The position numbers and the translations under genes were made by a program. Below the pieces are notes generated by a model that worked only from the letters and a program-made list of their open reading frames with translations, did not search any database and was not told the origin of the DNA. DNA of 64,000 nucleotides from Bidens hawaiensis (lineage: Eukaryota > Streptophyta > Magnoliopsida > Asterales > Asteraceae): NCBI GenBank assembly GCA_021521415.1, contig JAIQDT010009028.1, positions 1-64,000 of the forward strand, in the 5' to 3' direction. Numbering within the stretch: position 1 is the first letter of the stretch; every line of letters begins with the position of its first letter. Positions 31,711-43,052 of this stretch are shown piece after piece.

Positions 31711-32259
31711 TTTAAAGTTCCCTAATACGTTAAGTGTCATACAAAAGGATGGTGTAAGACTTGTTTCCTTGGTAATTATGAAAAAGGGATTTTAAGTTTT
31801 CCAATATTCTAGTTTGAAAAACATTATGCCATATCCTAACATGCATTTAGTAATATGGCGATTTTGAAAACCAATTTTCAAGGTTCAAGTTATAATAAAA
31901 CCAATTTTATTATATGTGAGTAATCGCTTAGTTTTAATAAACCCATTTAATTAAACTAATTGACGCGATATTACCAAATATATATTAGAACCCGTTTTAT
32001 GCTTGTTGTCGTTCCTATGTGACGGTTTGGATATCCTAATATCTATCAACCACACATTACAATAAGTAAAACAAACAACCAAGCAAACACATGCAAAATA
32101 TAGTCATAACCGAGAACCGCTAAGTTTGACCATACTTGTTAGCCGAAACAAGTATAGGTCATAAGTCACACCTAAGGGACAAAACATGACACAAGGATGG
32201 AATGTTGACTCCCACTTGACCTTGCATCCAAATGCTTCAAGTATCCTTTCCAAGTTGTT

Positions 32260-32405
32260 GTGTTCTTGTTGGGCTTGTTAATGGGCTCCAAACTTCCAAA
32301 AGTCTTCTTGGGCCCAAGAGTGAAATTTATGGGCCTAATGGGCTTGAATCCCATGATGGGCCGGTGAGGCCCAACAAGCCCAAAATTTCGGTCCAAGGCC
32401 CAAAT
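32260..32405. promoter_or_regulatory. Cluster of TGGGCC/GGCCCA (site II-like) words
   Basis: About ten TGGGC or GCCCA words fall within 145 bp of the copia leader, including TTGGGCCCAAG, ATGGGCCTAATGGGCTTG and GATGGGCCGG. TGGGCY is the plant site II element bound by TCP factors. The cluster is downstream of the 5' LTR, so it could act as an internal enhancer; this is inference. Confidence 0.4.
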
Positions 32406-32918
32406 CCACCAATTCTTGCATCTTCAATTTTTACAAAATGTATCCTAATACATATTTTTCTAAAAAAAAAAGAAAATGCAACTAATCTATTTATTACAAA
32501 CCAACTTATGAATAAATAAATTACACAAGCCTAAGATTATGAATTATTACAACCATATTGAATAATAAACATAATCAACATACACAAACAACAATCAACA
32601 CATCCAAGGTCTAGGTTTCGGTTATGACACATCCAAACATACCAAATGTTCTAAGCATGCAACCTAAGCAACCAATGCCCAAAATCACCAAATAAAATCG
32701 GCCCCCCCCCCCCAAAGAGGCTACGGCCCAAATTATTATTATTATTTTTTATTTATTTTCAACATCCAAATGTTATTAATGGTTTCCTAAGATCTTTCAT
32801 GCATGTCAAGATCTTACAAATCCATGAGGGGTAAAATCCACCAAAATTTCGGACCCCTTTTTCACCCATGAAAAACCCGAAATCTATGAACATGTAAGAA
32901 GCATAAGTCCTTGTAACC

Positions 32919-32932
32919 GGCTCTTGATGCCA
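32919..32932 (-). other. Primer binding site of the copia element
   Basis: On the minus strand TGGCATCAAGAGCC follows the 5' LTR by one base. It resembles the initiator-Met tRNA complement TGGTATCAGAGCC with two differences, so initiator tRNA is the probable primer. Confidence 0.65.
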
Positions 32933-32933
32933 T

Positions 32934-33834
32934 TGTTGGGTTTTATACAAGATTATCAAAGTTCAAGTTAACCATATTTAACTAGAAAACGCAACGGAAG
33001 CTTAGATTTTAAAACTTGTTATGAACATACCATTATGTTAAAACTAAAACCCAAAGAACAAGGATCAATATTACAAGAACAAAATGCTCACAAATGTAAA
33101 TTGTACCTTCTTCTACCTTTAGAAGAACAAGTGATTTGTTGAAGGAGATGGTGGATGAATGACAAGCCTCCAAAGAAGAAGACCTCAAGAGTGTGATACC
33201 CCAAGCTATTTGTGACAACACCAAGTGATTGCTAGGATTTATGAACACTATATGAGCTCCCAAAGACTCCCAATTTCTGCCCAAAATGGGCCGTGAGTTT
33301 TGAGAGGGAGTGAGAGAGAGTGAACTTGATTCAACACTTGAAAAAATTCAAAATGAAAGATCCCTTTTGCATGTCTTGGATGTGGAGATATATTAAATGG
33401 TCATCACATGGAGACAAGGCCATTTGATTGGGTAAAACCACCACCCCACAAGGGTGGCCGGTTTTTGATTGTTATTTATTTATTTATTTTTTTTTTTTTT
33501 TGTTTTGTTTTAACAATTAAAACATCTCCATCTCCATCTTATACTTTATAAAACTAATTTTATAAATCATGCATGCTATCTTAATTATTTAACCAATTAA
33601 ATAATTAATTTATATAAATAAATTATCCAGATAATTTATTTAAATTATCAAGTGTGTTTGTTTAGAAAACCAATTTTCTAAACACATAGTGTTCGGTATT
33701 CGTTTAAATGATCAAATCATTAAAAGAATACAATTGGTGTCGTCTAGCTTGTTATTGGGTATGACCCGACTTGGATCAAACACAGTTAGCCACATTAATA
33801 TAAGTATGTGTCTCGGGCATACGTAATTCCAACA
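32934..33834 (-). repeat. 5' LTR of the copia element
   Basis: 901 bp, nearly identical to 25604-26503. The differences noticed are A/T at about 26007 versus 33337, T/A in CACATGGG versus CACAAGGG (about 26109 versus 33439), and the T-rich tract at 33480-33501 (TTTATTTATTT versus pure T). Transcription of the element starts here on the minus strand. Confidence 0.93.
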
Positions 33835-33944
33835 ATTTGAAGCATCACAATAGACTACAAATTATTTTGTCCCTTCTAGCAAAGACAAAATAGGTGCATT
33901 TGTTAATTTATGCTTCAAAGTCTTGAATGCCTCGTTCTGCTTTG
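33835..33944 (-). pseudogene. Chromovirus C RNase H, N-terminal part
   Basis: The minus strand gives CGPKQNEAFKTLKHK and FVVYCDAS, the start of RNase H and the RT connection, upstream of the copia insertion. Its right edge, at the GGTCCA around 33943, is where the fourfold tandem array of RT sequence begins. Confidence 0.75.
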
Positions 33945-35648
33945 GTCCACACTTGTATTTGGCTGACTTACGAGTTAGAGAAGTTAAAGGGACTGCTACT
34001 CAGGAGAAATCCTTGATAAATCTTTTCTACTACTCAGCTAGACCTACGAAACTTCTAACTAACTTAAGTTGGCGACTTGGGAATTTCCATTTGTATATAT
34101 AGCTTCAATCTTTGTAGGATCTACTTGAATACCCTTTGCGTTCACAATGTGCCCAAGGAATTGTACTTCGTGAAGCCAAAATTCACACTTTGAGAATTTA
34201 GCATACAACTTCTCGTTTCTTAATAATTCAAGTAGCATATGAGATGATTCTTGTGTTGCTCTTTCGATTTGGAATAAATAAGTATATCGTCGATGAATAC
34301 GATAAAAAATCTATCTAAATACGGTTTGCAGATCCGATTCATCATATCCATGAATGTTGTTCGAGCATTAGTAAGTCCAAACTCGTATTTAGCTGACTTA
34401 TGAGTTAAAGAAGTTAAAGGGACTGCTATTAAGGAGAAATCCTTGATAAATCTTTTGTACTACTCAGCTAGACCTAAGAAACTTCTAACTTCAGTTGGCG
34501 ACTTGGGAATTTCCCATTTGGATATAGCTTCAATCTTTGTAGGATCTACTTGAATACCCTTTGCGTTCATAATGTGCCCAAGGAATTGTACTCCGGGGAA
34601 GCCAAAATTCACACTTTGAGATTTAGCATACAACTTCTCGTTTCTTAATAATTCAAGTAGAATTTGAGATGATTCTTGTGTTGCTCTTCCGATTTGGAAT
34701 AAATAAGTATATCGTCGATGAATACGATAAAAAATCTATCTAAATATGGTTTGCAGATCCGATTCATCATATCCATGAATGTTGTTCGAGCATTAGTAAG
34801 TCCAAACTCGTATTTAGCTGACTTACGAGCTAGAGAAGTTAAAGGGACTGCTATTTAGGAGAAATCCTTGATAAATCTTTTGTACTACTCAGCTAGACCT
34901 AAGAAACTTCTAACTTCAGTTGGCGACTTTGGAATTTCCCATTTGGATATAGCTTCAATCTTTGTAGGATCTACTTGAATACCCTTGCGTTCATAATGTG
35001 CCCAAGGAATTTTACTCCGGGGAAGCCAAAATTCACACTTTGAGATTTAGCATACAACTTCTCGTTTCTTAATAATTCAAGTAGAATTTGAGATGATTCT
35101 TGTGTTGCTCTTCTGATTTGGAATAAATAAGTATATCGTCGATGAATACGATAAAAATTCTATCTAAATATGGTTTGCAGATCCGATTCATCATATCCAT
35201 GAATGTTGTTCGAGCATTAGTAAGTCCAAACTCGTATTTAGCTGACTTACGAGCTAGAGAAGTTAAAGGGACTGCTATTTAGGAGAAATCCTTGATAAAT
35301 CTTTTGTACTACTCAGCTAGACCTAAGAAACTTCTAACTTCAGTTGGCGACTTGGGAATTTCCCATTTGGATATAGCTTCAATCTTTGTAGGATCTACTT
35401 GAATACCCTTGCGTTCTTAATGTGCCCAAGGAATTTTACTCCGGGGAAGCCAAAATTCACACTTTGAGATTTAGCATACAACTTCTCGTTTCTTAATAAT
35501 TCAAGTAGAATTTGAGATGATTCTTGTGTTGCTCTTCCGATTTGGAATAAATAAGTATATCGTCGATGAATACGATAAAAATTCTATCTAAATATGGTTT
35601 GCAGATCCGATTCATCATATCCATGAATGTTGTTCGAGCATTAGTAAG
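33945..35648 (-). repeat. Four tandem copies of a 424-431 bp RT segment in element C
   Basis: The same piece of chromovirus C reverse transcriptase is repeated head to tail, with unit starts at 33945, 34376, 34801, 35225 and the intact gene continuing at 35649. Each unit holds the catalytic FIDDILIYS block, the thumb and connection ([14 protein letters not shown]) and ends at the RNase H boundary. Periods of 431, 425, 424 and 424 are not multiples of three, so each copy shifts the frame. The last three copies are nearly identical; the first is the most different. The break joins FGLTN codons to KYE codons at a shared GTCCA. Confidence 0.93.
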
Positions 35649-36230
35649 TCCAAAAGGCATGACCATGAATTCATAATATCCATATCGTGTTCTGAATGCG
35701 GTCTTTGGAATGTCTTCCTCTTGGACTTTTAACTGATGATAACCTGAACGTAAATCGATCTTTGAGAAATAACTTGCGCCTTGTCGTTGATCAAACAAAT
35801 CATCGGAAGCGGGTAATTATTCTTGATTGTTATTTTGTTTAGTTCTCGATAATCGATGCACATCCTCATTGAACCGTATTTCTTTTTCACGAATATGATT
35901 GGAGCTCCCCACGGTGAAGAACTCAGTCTTATAAATCCTTTCTATAATAGTTCGTCCAACTGCTTCTTCAATTCTTTCATATTCGTTGGAGCTCGTCTAT
36001 ATGGGGATCGAGAAATAGGTGATATACTCGGTACTAGATCTATTCTGAATTCAACTTCACGCTTTGGTGGTATTCCTGGTAATTCTTTTGGGAAAACATC
36101 GGGAAATTCGGAGACAATTGGTACATCTTCTAGTTTATTTTCTTTGGTTTCTTCTGTCACATATGCCATGAATTCTAACCATCCTTTACGCATGCCTTTA
36201 TTAGCTTTAATCATTGAAATTAGGCTAACG
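35649..36230 (-). pseudogene. Chromovirus C reverse transcriptase, N-terminal part
   Basis: The minus strand encodes [90 protein letters not shown] and, in the repeat unit, [10 protein letters not shown]. The tract PFGLTNART shows a Pro-to-Arg-type change where the family has APTTF. Stops separate the N-terminal block from the palm. RT activity would convert the C genomic RNA into DNA; this copy cannot. Confidence 0.85.
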
Positions 36231-36610
36231 TGACCAACATCTTTATCTCCCCCAATTTGGATGCTCTTTCCATTTGTTGTACGTATTTCAATGCCTTTCT
36301 TATCGTATAAGATATGGGCTTGGTTATCAGATAACAAGTCCAGAACTAGAACGATATCAAAACAAGCCAATATCATAGGCAACAACTGAATATATATGAC
36401 ATTTTCTGCTAATAAAATTTCTCTATTCTTTAGGGCTTCGGATGTTCCGACCAGATCCCCGTCGGGCGTTTCGACTACGAGGGATTTGTCTAGTTTAACT
36501 AAGGGTTCATTTAACAGACTACAAAATCTTTCATCTATAAAACTTTGGTTTGCACCCGAATAAAAAAAAAAACCCTAGCATAGAAATTATTAACGACAAA
36601 TGTACCGGTT
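36231..36610 (-). pseudogene. Chromovirus C protease
   Basis: Minus-strand blocks are ITGTFVVNNFYARVFF, then the region of the DSGA active site lost to a frameshift in a run of A (36560-36570). These are followed by KSLVVETPDG-like sequence and LACFDIVLVLDLLSDNQAHILYDKKGIEI, the decayed form of the family's GMDWLS block. The protein would cut Gag-Pol. The active-site Asp-Ser-Gly cannot be read in frame, so the gene is dead. Confidence 0.75.
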
Positions 36611-36996
36611 ATGATGTCTGACACTTCAGCTGCCTTCTGGGTGTTAAGCACAAAGAAACGTGCATTTCCCTTCTTGCCCTCGTTCTTGGTGCCACTACCA
36701 CTTGCACCGTCTCCTCCAGTCTTCTTCTTTGAGCATTCATTTTGAAAATGTCCCAACTCACCACAACCATAGTAAGCTAGCTATCTTATTCTTCCAACAT
36801 CCTGATGTTGGATGGCCCACTTGCTTGCAATTAGTGCAAGTGACAGATTTGTCCAAATTACATTTCCCAAAGTGTCTTCGTTGCAGATTTTGCACACCGC
36901 AATTGATGATTGGAAGTTCTTCTTTTCCCCACCATATTTTTTCTTGTGTTCCCTATCATTTTTCTTGAAAGCAACTTCCTTCTTGAAGATACCCTT
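36611..36996 (-). pseudogene. Chromovirus C gag, nucleocapsid part
   Basis: The minus strand shows a Lys-rich KKEVAFKKNDREHKKKYGG linker, a CKIC start of a short knuckle, CTNCKQ-like and finally GHFQNECSKKK, the end of a canonical knuckle. Frames change between them. It is cut at 36996 by solo LTR F2, and gag resumes at 39395. Confidence 0.75.
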
Positions 36997-37293
36997 TGTG
37001 ACATTCGTCATTTTCGGTTTAATTTGTATTTGCCTTTGTATTGGAAACCCTTGTCCGTTTTGGTCTTTCGAATCCTTTGTTATTAATAAAATGTTGAATT
37101 TTATGTTCGTTTATGTTTTAGAAATGTCGGATCAAGAAAACATCCTTTTCGGTACGTTAAAACACCTCTTTATGGATAAAGAGTCTTAAACCAAAATTTA
37201 GGGACTATTATTGTCAATTATCAAAAGCTTGTTTGACCATTTTAACCAATCATATGAATTTTACCTCTTATGAATAAACCATACTTCCACCAC

Positions 37294-37300
37294 TATAAAA
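37294..37300 (+). promoter_or_regulatory. TATA box of LTR F2
   Basis: CTATAAAAGC about 300 bp into the LTR, followed 25-60 bp later by a TTGCTCTTTCTTCTCC pyrimidine tract suited to transcription start. F1 has a decayed version at the same place. Confidence 0.55.
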
Positions 37301-38694
37301 GCAATGTCCGATGCACCATTTTGGTTGCTCTTTCTTCTCCAAATTCTCTCTCAATCTAATATCCAAGTATTATTTTTTCAAGTTCTTAATAGTTTGACTT
37401 CTCAAGGTCAAGCTAATACGAATCTTTATTTCTAACTAATTCTTGTTACTTAAAGCTTAAGGTTGCAACATATATATAATATACATCCCTTGTTTCCTTC
37501 GGCTTCACTTCTCCGGTCACGGTCGGTTGAAGTGTTGTGCTACAAGGCAAGGCTACATGGAGGGCTATTATAGTCCTTGATATATACTTAACTTATGCTA
37601 TAGTTTATGCTTTAATTTTGTTTATGCTTATCAATATTGTTTAGTCCTTACTTACTTTTAGTTTCCAAATCATTTTTAATAGTTCAATGGTATTGGGTAT
37701 GTGGCCACCATTTTCGGTTCCATCCCGAGTCAAGAGCCGGACCAAAACCAAACTTTTGTTTAATACTTTATTATTAACATATTGTATGAAAGATTTGAGT
37801 AATATTATTTTTAGTTTATCTTAATGAGTTCTATGGTATTGGATATGTGGCAACCATCCTCAGTTTTATTCCGAGTCAAGGACTGAACCAAAACCGAACT
37901 CTTGTTTAAATGCTTTATATTTAAAATGATTTATTAATATGTTACAAGAAAGATTTGTGTATTATAATTTTTAAGTTTATTTTAATAAGTTCTATGATAT
38001 TGGGTATGTGCCAACCATCCTCGGTTTTATTTCGAGTCAAGGACCGAACTAAACCAAGTTCACTCGCTTAAGACACACTAGTGTGTTTTGAGCCACCGAA
38101 TCTCATATTTTCTCTAAAACTTTTTTATAAACTAATTTTAATTTGTTTTCTCAAAACACTTGGTATGTTGGATCAAACTTGATCTTATAACAAGTTTGGA
38201 CCGACAATACCAAACACTCGCTTAACGAACGTCGAGGTTCTTCTTAATAGAACTACACACTTGGTTAAGTTTCATTTGATTTCATTGAGTTATCTCATAA
38301 CATTTTGGAACCTCGGCTTCAAGCTTGACCAATTATCAGGACTCGAACCGACAAATCCGAACACTCGTAAAGTCTCATTTTGGTATCTATTTAAATTTGT
38401 GATATTGCAATTATATCCAAATATTTACTTACCAAAGGTTAAGTAAAAGCTAATAAATAAGATACCGAGACCCGACTTCGAGTAAACTTACTTTTCAAAA
38501 ATCATTACTTAAATCCTTATGTGTTTACATTTTAGCCTTCAAACTTAAATTATTTATGTTACATGTCAAGTTATTTACTTTAAAGCTTCCAAAACCATCT
38601 ACTAACTCAAAACCCTTTTTAATCTAGGTCTTGCCCGTTGAACTTACCCTTCCCCCGTTTTATCGCAAACTATCCTTCATGTTACTTATTTCAC

Positions 38695-39152
38695 GTGAGT
38701 ACATTTCATCCCCCGTTTTCACTTTTATACTATGGGGATAACATGCATACTTATCCAAAACAAGAAAGATTTATAATACTCCATCTTGAAAGCACAAAGT
38801 CTAGGGTGTATGATACTTAGAATACTTGCTATATTATGTGTTATATGTTTAATATGCTTTACGTGCACGAGTGTTTATTTTATGTTGTTTGTGGAATGCA
38901 ATAAGTATAATCATACGCACCCCTAACTACTTATCCTTGTGCAAGTAGCATAGGGCATCATTATCCGAGTATGTCGGTTGCTACCGATTAGAAAGGATCC
39001 ACATTTACATAGGTTTTATATACCACGATTGACGCTTTTATTTATAGTCTCATATTCGTTTGTGGATTTTACCTCATATTATATATACTCAAAACTATGA
39101 AATTGCTCACAAACATACGTGCTGACAAATATTATTTTATGCATTGTTACAG
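38695..39152 (+). other. Predicted leader intron of LTR F2
   Basis: Donor CAC|GTGAGT, CCCCC 14 bases later, a TATGGGGAT block and CATGCATAC; acceptor TTGTTACAG ending at 39152 after TTGCTCACAAACATACGTG. 458 bp. Signals and spacing match F1 (460 bp). Confidence 0.45.
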
Positions 39153-39399
39153 GTTTGATTATTACTTGATTTGAAGTTTGAAGACGCTATTCTTTTTTAT
39201 ACCGCTAGGTTATTAGAAGAATGAACAATATTTATTCTTACATTTGGTGTTGTTATGTATGAACAAGATGTATTGATTTTGTAATTGAATGAAATTAATG
39301 AGTTGTTTAATATTGTCACTTTAATAGTGTCTTGTGTTCATGGGAAATCCGTTGTACCCTGACATGTTCCACCGCCTTTGGTCGGGGTGTGACACCCTC

Positions 39400-40268
39400 T
39401 TTTTTTTTCTTCACGGGTTCTGATCAAACCATTCATCATGTAACCAGCTAATTCCATTGTTGAATCGGTGGTTTCTGGTAAAGGTGATCTAACCATATCT
39501 CTATTCTCCTTTGGCAAACCTCAAATATAACGAGTGACCTTGTTATGTTCTGGTGTCACCAAATTTGGTACTATCCTACAATACTCAAGAAATTTCGTAT
39601 TGTAGACCTTCAAATTTGTCCCAACCACTTTGTGGTTCAGAAACTTGGTTTGCATTTCTTCTCGCTCATCGGGCAAAACTTCCTGATAATGAGATCTTTG
39701 AATTCTTCCCAACTCAGCTTGTACATGTTTAATCTACCTTTCCTTGTATAAGAGTGTTCCACCATTGCAGAGCTTCACCTTTATACGATTGGGAGGAATA
39801 TTGAACTGCTTCTTCCTCAGTACATTTACTGATGACATTAATGGCTTCCATTTCTTCAAGCCATCCTAGTGCAACAATAACACCATTGCTTCCATAAAAG
39901 TATTTTGGCTTAAACGTCTGGTATTTCTTATATCTACAACCTTTCTTAGTCTTTTGTTTCTTGGGTTTCTTTTCTTCATAACCACTATCAGCATTAGAGC
40001 TCACATGTTCTTCCTCGTCTCTTTTGGACCTGTTAGATTTCTCCTTACTCGATGATTCATGTTTTTTAATATCTTCGAGCATTGATGGGAAAACTTTGGC
40101 AATTCCTTTCGCAATTAGTTGTTTCATATCCTCCTTTCGCACAAATTGATCATCAGCGGTAGGGGTAACAATCGTCTCATGATTTTCAACAGTTTTCTTT
40201 AATCTTACTCCTCGTATTCTTGAGGGTCCACTATTCACGTCAACGTTTGATTTTCCTTTCTTCGACAT
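39400..40268 (-). pseudogene. Chromovirus C gag, N-terminal part
   Basis: On the minus strand an ATG at 40268 starts MSKKGKSNVDVNSGPSRIRG, a charged Lys/Glu/Ser region (KKHESSSKEKSNRSKRDEEE), then the capsid core. The core shows YQTFKPKYFYGSNG, ALGWLEEMEAI, YKGEALQWWNTL and, after a shift near 39725, SHYQEVLPDEREEMQTKFLN and FLEYCRIVPNLVTPEHNKVTRYI. This is the beginning of the C polyprotein, about 140 bp after the primer site. The frame break and the F2 insertion disable it. Confidence 0.85.
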
Positions 40269-40408
40269 ACTATAGACGAGAAAGAGGTAGGTATTAGTTG
40301 TTGTGTCTAAATATTTACCAAATACATACCTATCTTATCCGCACTTTCATAAATAAACGAGTTAAAGCCTAAGTATTTTTGTCAAATACTTAATTCACTA
40401 AAACCGAT

Positions 40409-40421
40409 GGCTCTAATACCA
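40409..40421 (-). other. Primer binding site of chromovirus C
   Basis: The minus strand reads TGGTATTAGAGCC three bases after the 5' LTR end, a one-mismatch match to the initiator-Met tRNA complement TGGTATCAGAGCC, the usual primer of Tekay-like chromoviruses. Confidence 0.85.
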
Positions 40422-40424
40422 ACT

Positions 40425-41881
40425 TGTGACACCTGACCTCAGGGGCCTTGTTGTGTGACCAATAGTTGGTACCAGTTCTGTCAAATTATCAAAGTTAGGT
40501 TACGCAGCGGAAAATATTTAATAATATTTACTTTCATAACATAGAGAATTAAATACCCTTTTGTTTTACATAATTATTTGTTTTATAGACAAGTTTATAT
40601 ATATATATATATGTCTCGTTTAAAGAATTAGCTAAGCCAACAGCTGTATTCTATGCCTAGCGATTTTCTATATCCACTGGCATATCCACTTCTATACTTG
40701 ACTCCTGGTTACCTGAATACATTTTTAAAATACGTCAGCTATATACTGGTGAATAACGCTGACTTAATAAAAGGTTTTCATAATTCGTTATGACACAACA
40801 CCAATAGTATTCAACGACTCAGTAGGTCTCAATCCCATCTCATCGGAACTAAACATACATGTAAGGATACAGATACATGGGTATTTTATCCTGAGTGTTT
40901 AAACATTGTATCTAAACGTTTTAGAGGATTTGAACCAACCCACATGTAAATACTTTTATAACTTTTTACATATGGATAACCCTTCATAATCTAAAAGAGT
41001 AGATAAAAAATAGTATATATATTCATACTATAGTCTAAATTTTTAGGCGTATTTACCTAATTACATATGGATAACCCTCCATATATTCTGAATTTTCAGG
41101 CTTATTCACCTTTTTGATCCTATGACAATCACTTGTCGATAATCTTGACAGTTGATTATGTTCCTTGACCTAATGACATAATAGGTCGTTTAATAATAAT
41201 AGTAGTAACAACAAAAATAATACTAGTTGGTAAACATAAGTAATAATAATAATTTAATATACTCGAGTAGGTGTTTTACCTCCTATTGATGATAACTTCA
41301 CTCAACTATTTTAGACCCATAGTCACCACCTGCTTATTCTCATGGTTGGATTTTTGATATGATACCCCGTAATCGTAAGTCACCGCTACTACTTATCTCT
41401 TATTATTATTATTATTATTATTATTATTTGTTTTCTCGTGACAATGTTCTTTCTGAATCTGTATTTCTTACATGAGATTCCAACTTCTATATATATAAGG
41501 GTTCAAAAATATTAGTTATATAGTTATTCATTAGAGGTCCAATGGAAACTAAATTTCTGTCACACATAGCTTTTATTCGCGGAACAAAACACTTTGATTT
41601 CTAACATGTAGGCCATACGTATGTTAACACTAAGTGTACAACAATATAGATGCAATCAACACATTTGTAATTTGTCCCCTTCTTGAAATATCACTATTAT
41701 TAACATATAATCATTTATTCTTAATATATATATATATATACATATAATAAATATCTACTACATATATTAAATATATTTGTTGCGGCCAACATATGTTAAG
41801 AACATTAGTATATATTAATTATTATCTTAATACGTTAGAAATTATAAACATGGTGGTTCTCATATTAGACGCTCTAGTAAT
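40425..41881 (-). mobile_element. 5' LTR of chromovirus C, main segment
   Basis: The LTR end TGTGACACC at 40425 abuts the primer site. It pairs with 14253-17543, sharing the GTTTTAGAGGATTTGAACC, (TTA)n and GTACAACAATATAGATGCAA blocks. It includes (TA)n at 40597-40612 and 41727-41740. Chromovirus E is inserted at 41881, and the last 62 bp of this LTR reappear at 52846-52907. The total LTR is about 1.5 kb. Several small gaps distinguish the two LTRs, so C is old relative to the copia element. Confidence 0.85.
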
Positions 41882-42214
41882 TGTCACACCCTCAATTTCC
41901 ACATGCGGGGTTTTACCGCGAGATGCGTGACAAACCAGGATCTCAATCATTAGTTACAACAAACAACGTCTACATATTTTAAATAAACTTTTGTGTCTCA
42001 TATTTGGGAAAACCATTTAAGAGTTAACGTCTTAGTGTTTTAAAATGCGGAAGCGTAACATAGCGAGAAACATCCCTAAACAAAACCAAATTGTCTAAGG
42101 CGTCTAAAACACGCGCAAGCCATAACATTATTAGTAAAAAGGATACAAGTTATGATGTAATGTTTTTGAGTGACAATGAAGGCAACTCCTATCCGTGCAA
42201 TTGATACTAGTGAC

Positions 42215-42720
42215 CTGAGAAAGAAATGCTAAAACGGGTCAACACAACGGTTGATGAGTTCACATATTTCAGTTTAAAAAACAAGTTTGTCAAACAAATC
42301 ATTTATAAGTAAACAGTGTAAATAATAAAGCATGGATAATGTATGCATTAGTAATACCACTAGTTAATTAGGCTAGCAATCATGTTACATTAGTGTAAGT
42401 TCCATTGTGACCGAGGATAACTTGTTAGTTTGTTTGCCACCCACTGAGTCTAATATAAGACTAGTGTGTTTCTAGTAAATGAGACGCCCGACGACTCCTC
42501 ACCCGAGAGCCCCGAGGGGATTCGTCAAACCCAGTACTACTACCTTTTTTTGCCCAACTAATATAAAAATTGTTAACAGTCCAATGTGCATGGGGGACTT
42601 CAGTTTAAGCTCACTATGTACACATGAGGTATTAAAAGTCTACAATTATCCTAAAAGTTTGTATGTTGCATGCTTTCTCCCCCAAAAGGAGTAAGTTAAA
42701 AGAGGGGCAGTGAAACTCAC
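42215..42720 (-). other. Predicted leader intron of 3' LTR E
   Basis: Minus-strand donor GAG|GTGAGT (42720), CCCCTC ten bases later, then CCTTTTGGGGGAG (about 42680) and GCATGC. The acceptor TTTCTTTCTCAG ends at 42215, with a good pyrimidine tract, followed by GTCACTAG. 506 bp. The 5' LTR copy keeps every signal (50209-50715, 507 bp). Confidence 0.5.
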
Positions 42721-42858
42721 CTCGAATGCGGTTCAAATTGAAAGTCAACTGCTTAAGTCAAAGTTATTCTAGTGCCTAAATCATACAAGCACTATAAGTA
42801 TTTGCTAAGCGATTCCTAGAATTCTTAGTATCCAAACAATTCCATTGTTTATTTGAGT

Positions 42859-43052
42859 TTTGACCAAAGTTTGACTTTTGTTGACTTTGACCAAAGTTTG
42901 ACTTTTGACCAGAAGGTCCAAGTTGTTGGCCATTAACTAAAAAGTCCAAGTCTCGATGACCGAAGACTAAAATTCGAGTTTTGTTGACTGTTGACCAAAA
43001 TGTTGACCTTTGAGCAAAATATTAACCGACGATCCGTTGGTGACTTTTGACC
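42859..43052. promoter_or_regulatory. TTGAC (W-box-like) array in 3' LTR E
   Basis: Ten TTGAC words, eight to nine as TTGACC or TTGACT, stand on the plus strand within about 195 bp, many as TTTGACTTTTGACC pairs. TTGAC(C/T) is the core bound by WRKY factors. A random sequence of this length would have fewer than one. Confidence 0.6.

Larger units (their letters stand above)
31281..32933 (-). other. Copia 5' leader
   Basis: An unusually long, 1.65-kb region between primer site and gag-pol start. On the sense strand it first passes a poly-G run (32701-32714, C on the plus strand), then a cluster of GGCCCA/TGGGCC words (32260-32405), and finally four copies of a 20-base motif (31399-31710). No long frame is open. 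A leader this long should contain packaging and dimerisation signals; which parts serve this is unknown. Confidence 0.6.
25604..33834 (-). mobile_element. Intact Ty1/copia retrotransposon
   Basis: Complete element of 8231 bp with two LTRs of about 900 bp, TG...CA ends (TGTTGGG...CCAACA) and a perfect 5-bp target duplication ATTTG (25599-25603, 33835-33839). On the minus strand the order is 5' LTR, primer site, 1.65-kb leader, one gag-pol frame, 0.77-kb 3' region with polypurine tract, 3' LTR. By eye the LTRs differ by two substitutions and a poly-T length change. It interrupts RNase H of chromovirus C. Lineage within copia was not assigned. Confidence 0.95.
36997..39394 (+). mobile_element. 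Solo LTR F2 (2.4 kb)
   Basis: Second copy of the F family, TGTGACATTC to GGGGTGTGACA, flanked by CCCTT (36992-36996) and CCCTC (39395-39399), a 5-bp duplication with one change. It is closely similar to F1 along its length but has three copies of the internal hairpin unit (37687, 37833, 37994) where F1 has two. A good TATA box (37294-37300) and a donor/acceptor pair (38695-39152) are present. It has no coding interior. It interrupts gag of chromovirus C. Confidence 0.88.

Noticed and set aside
35856..37189. Plus-strand frames of 100-125 codons
   Set aside because: They are antisense to the gag, protease and RT of chromovirus C and to the F2 LTR start.
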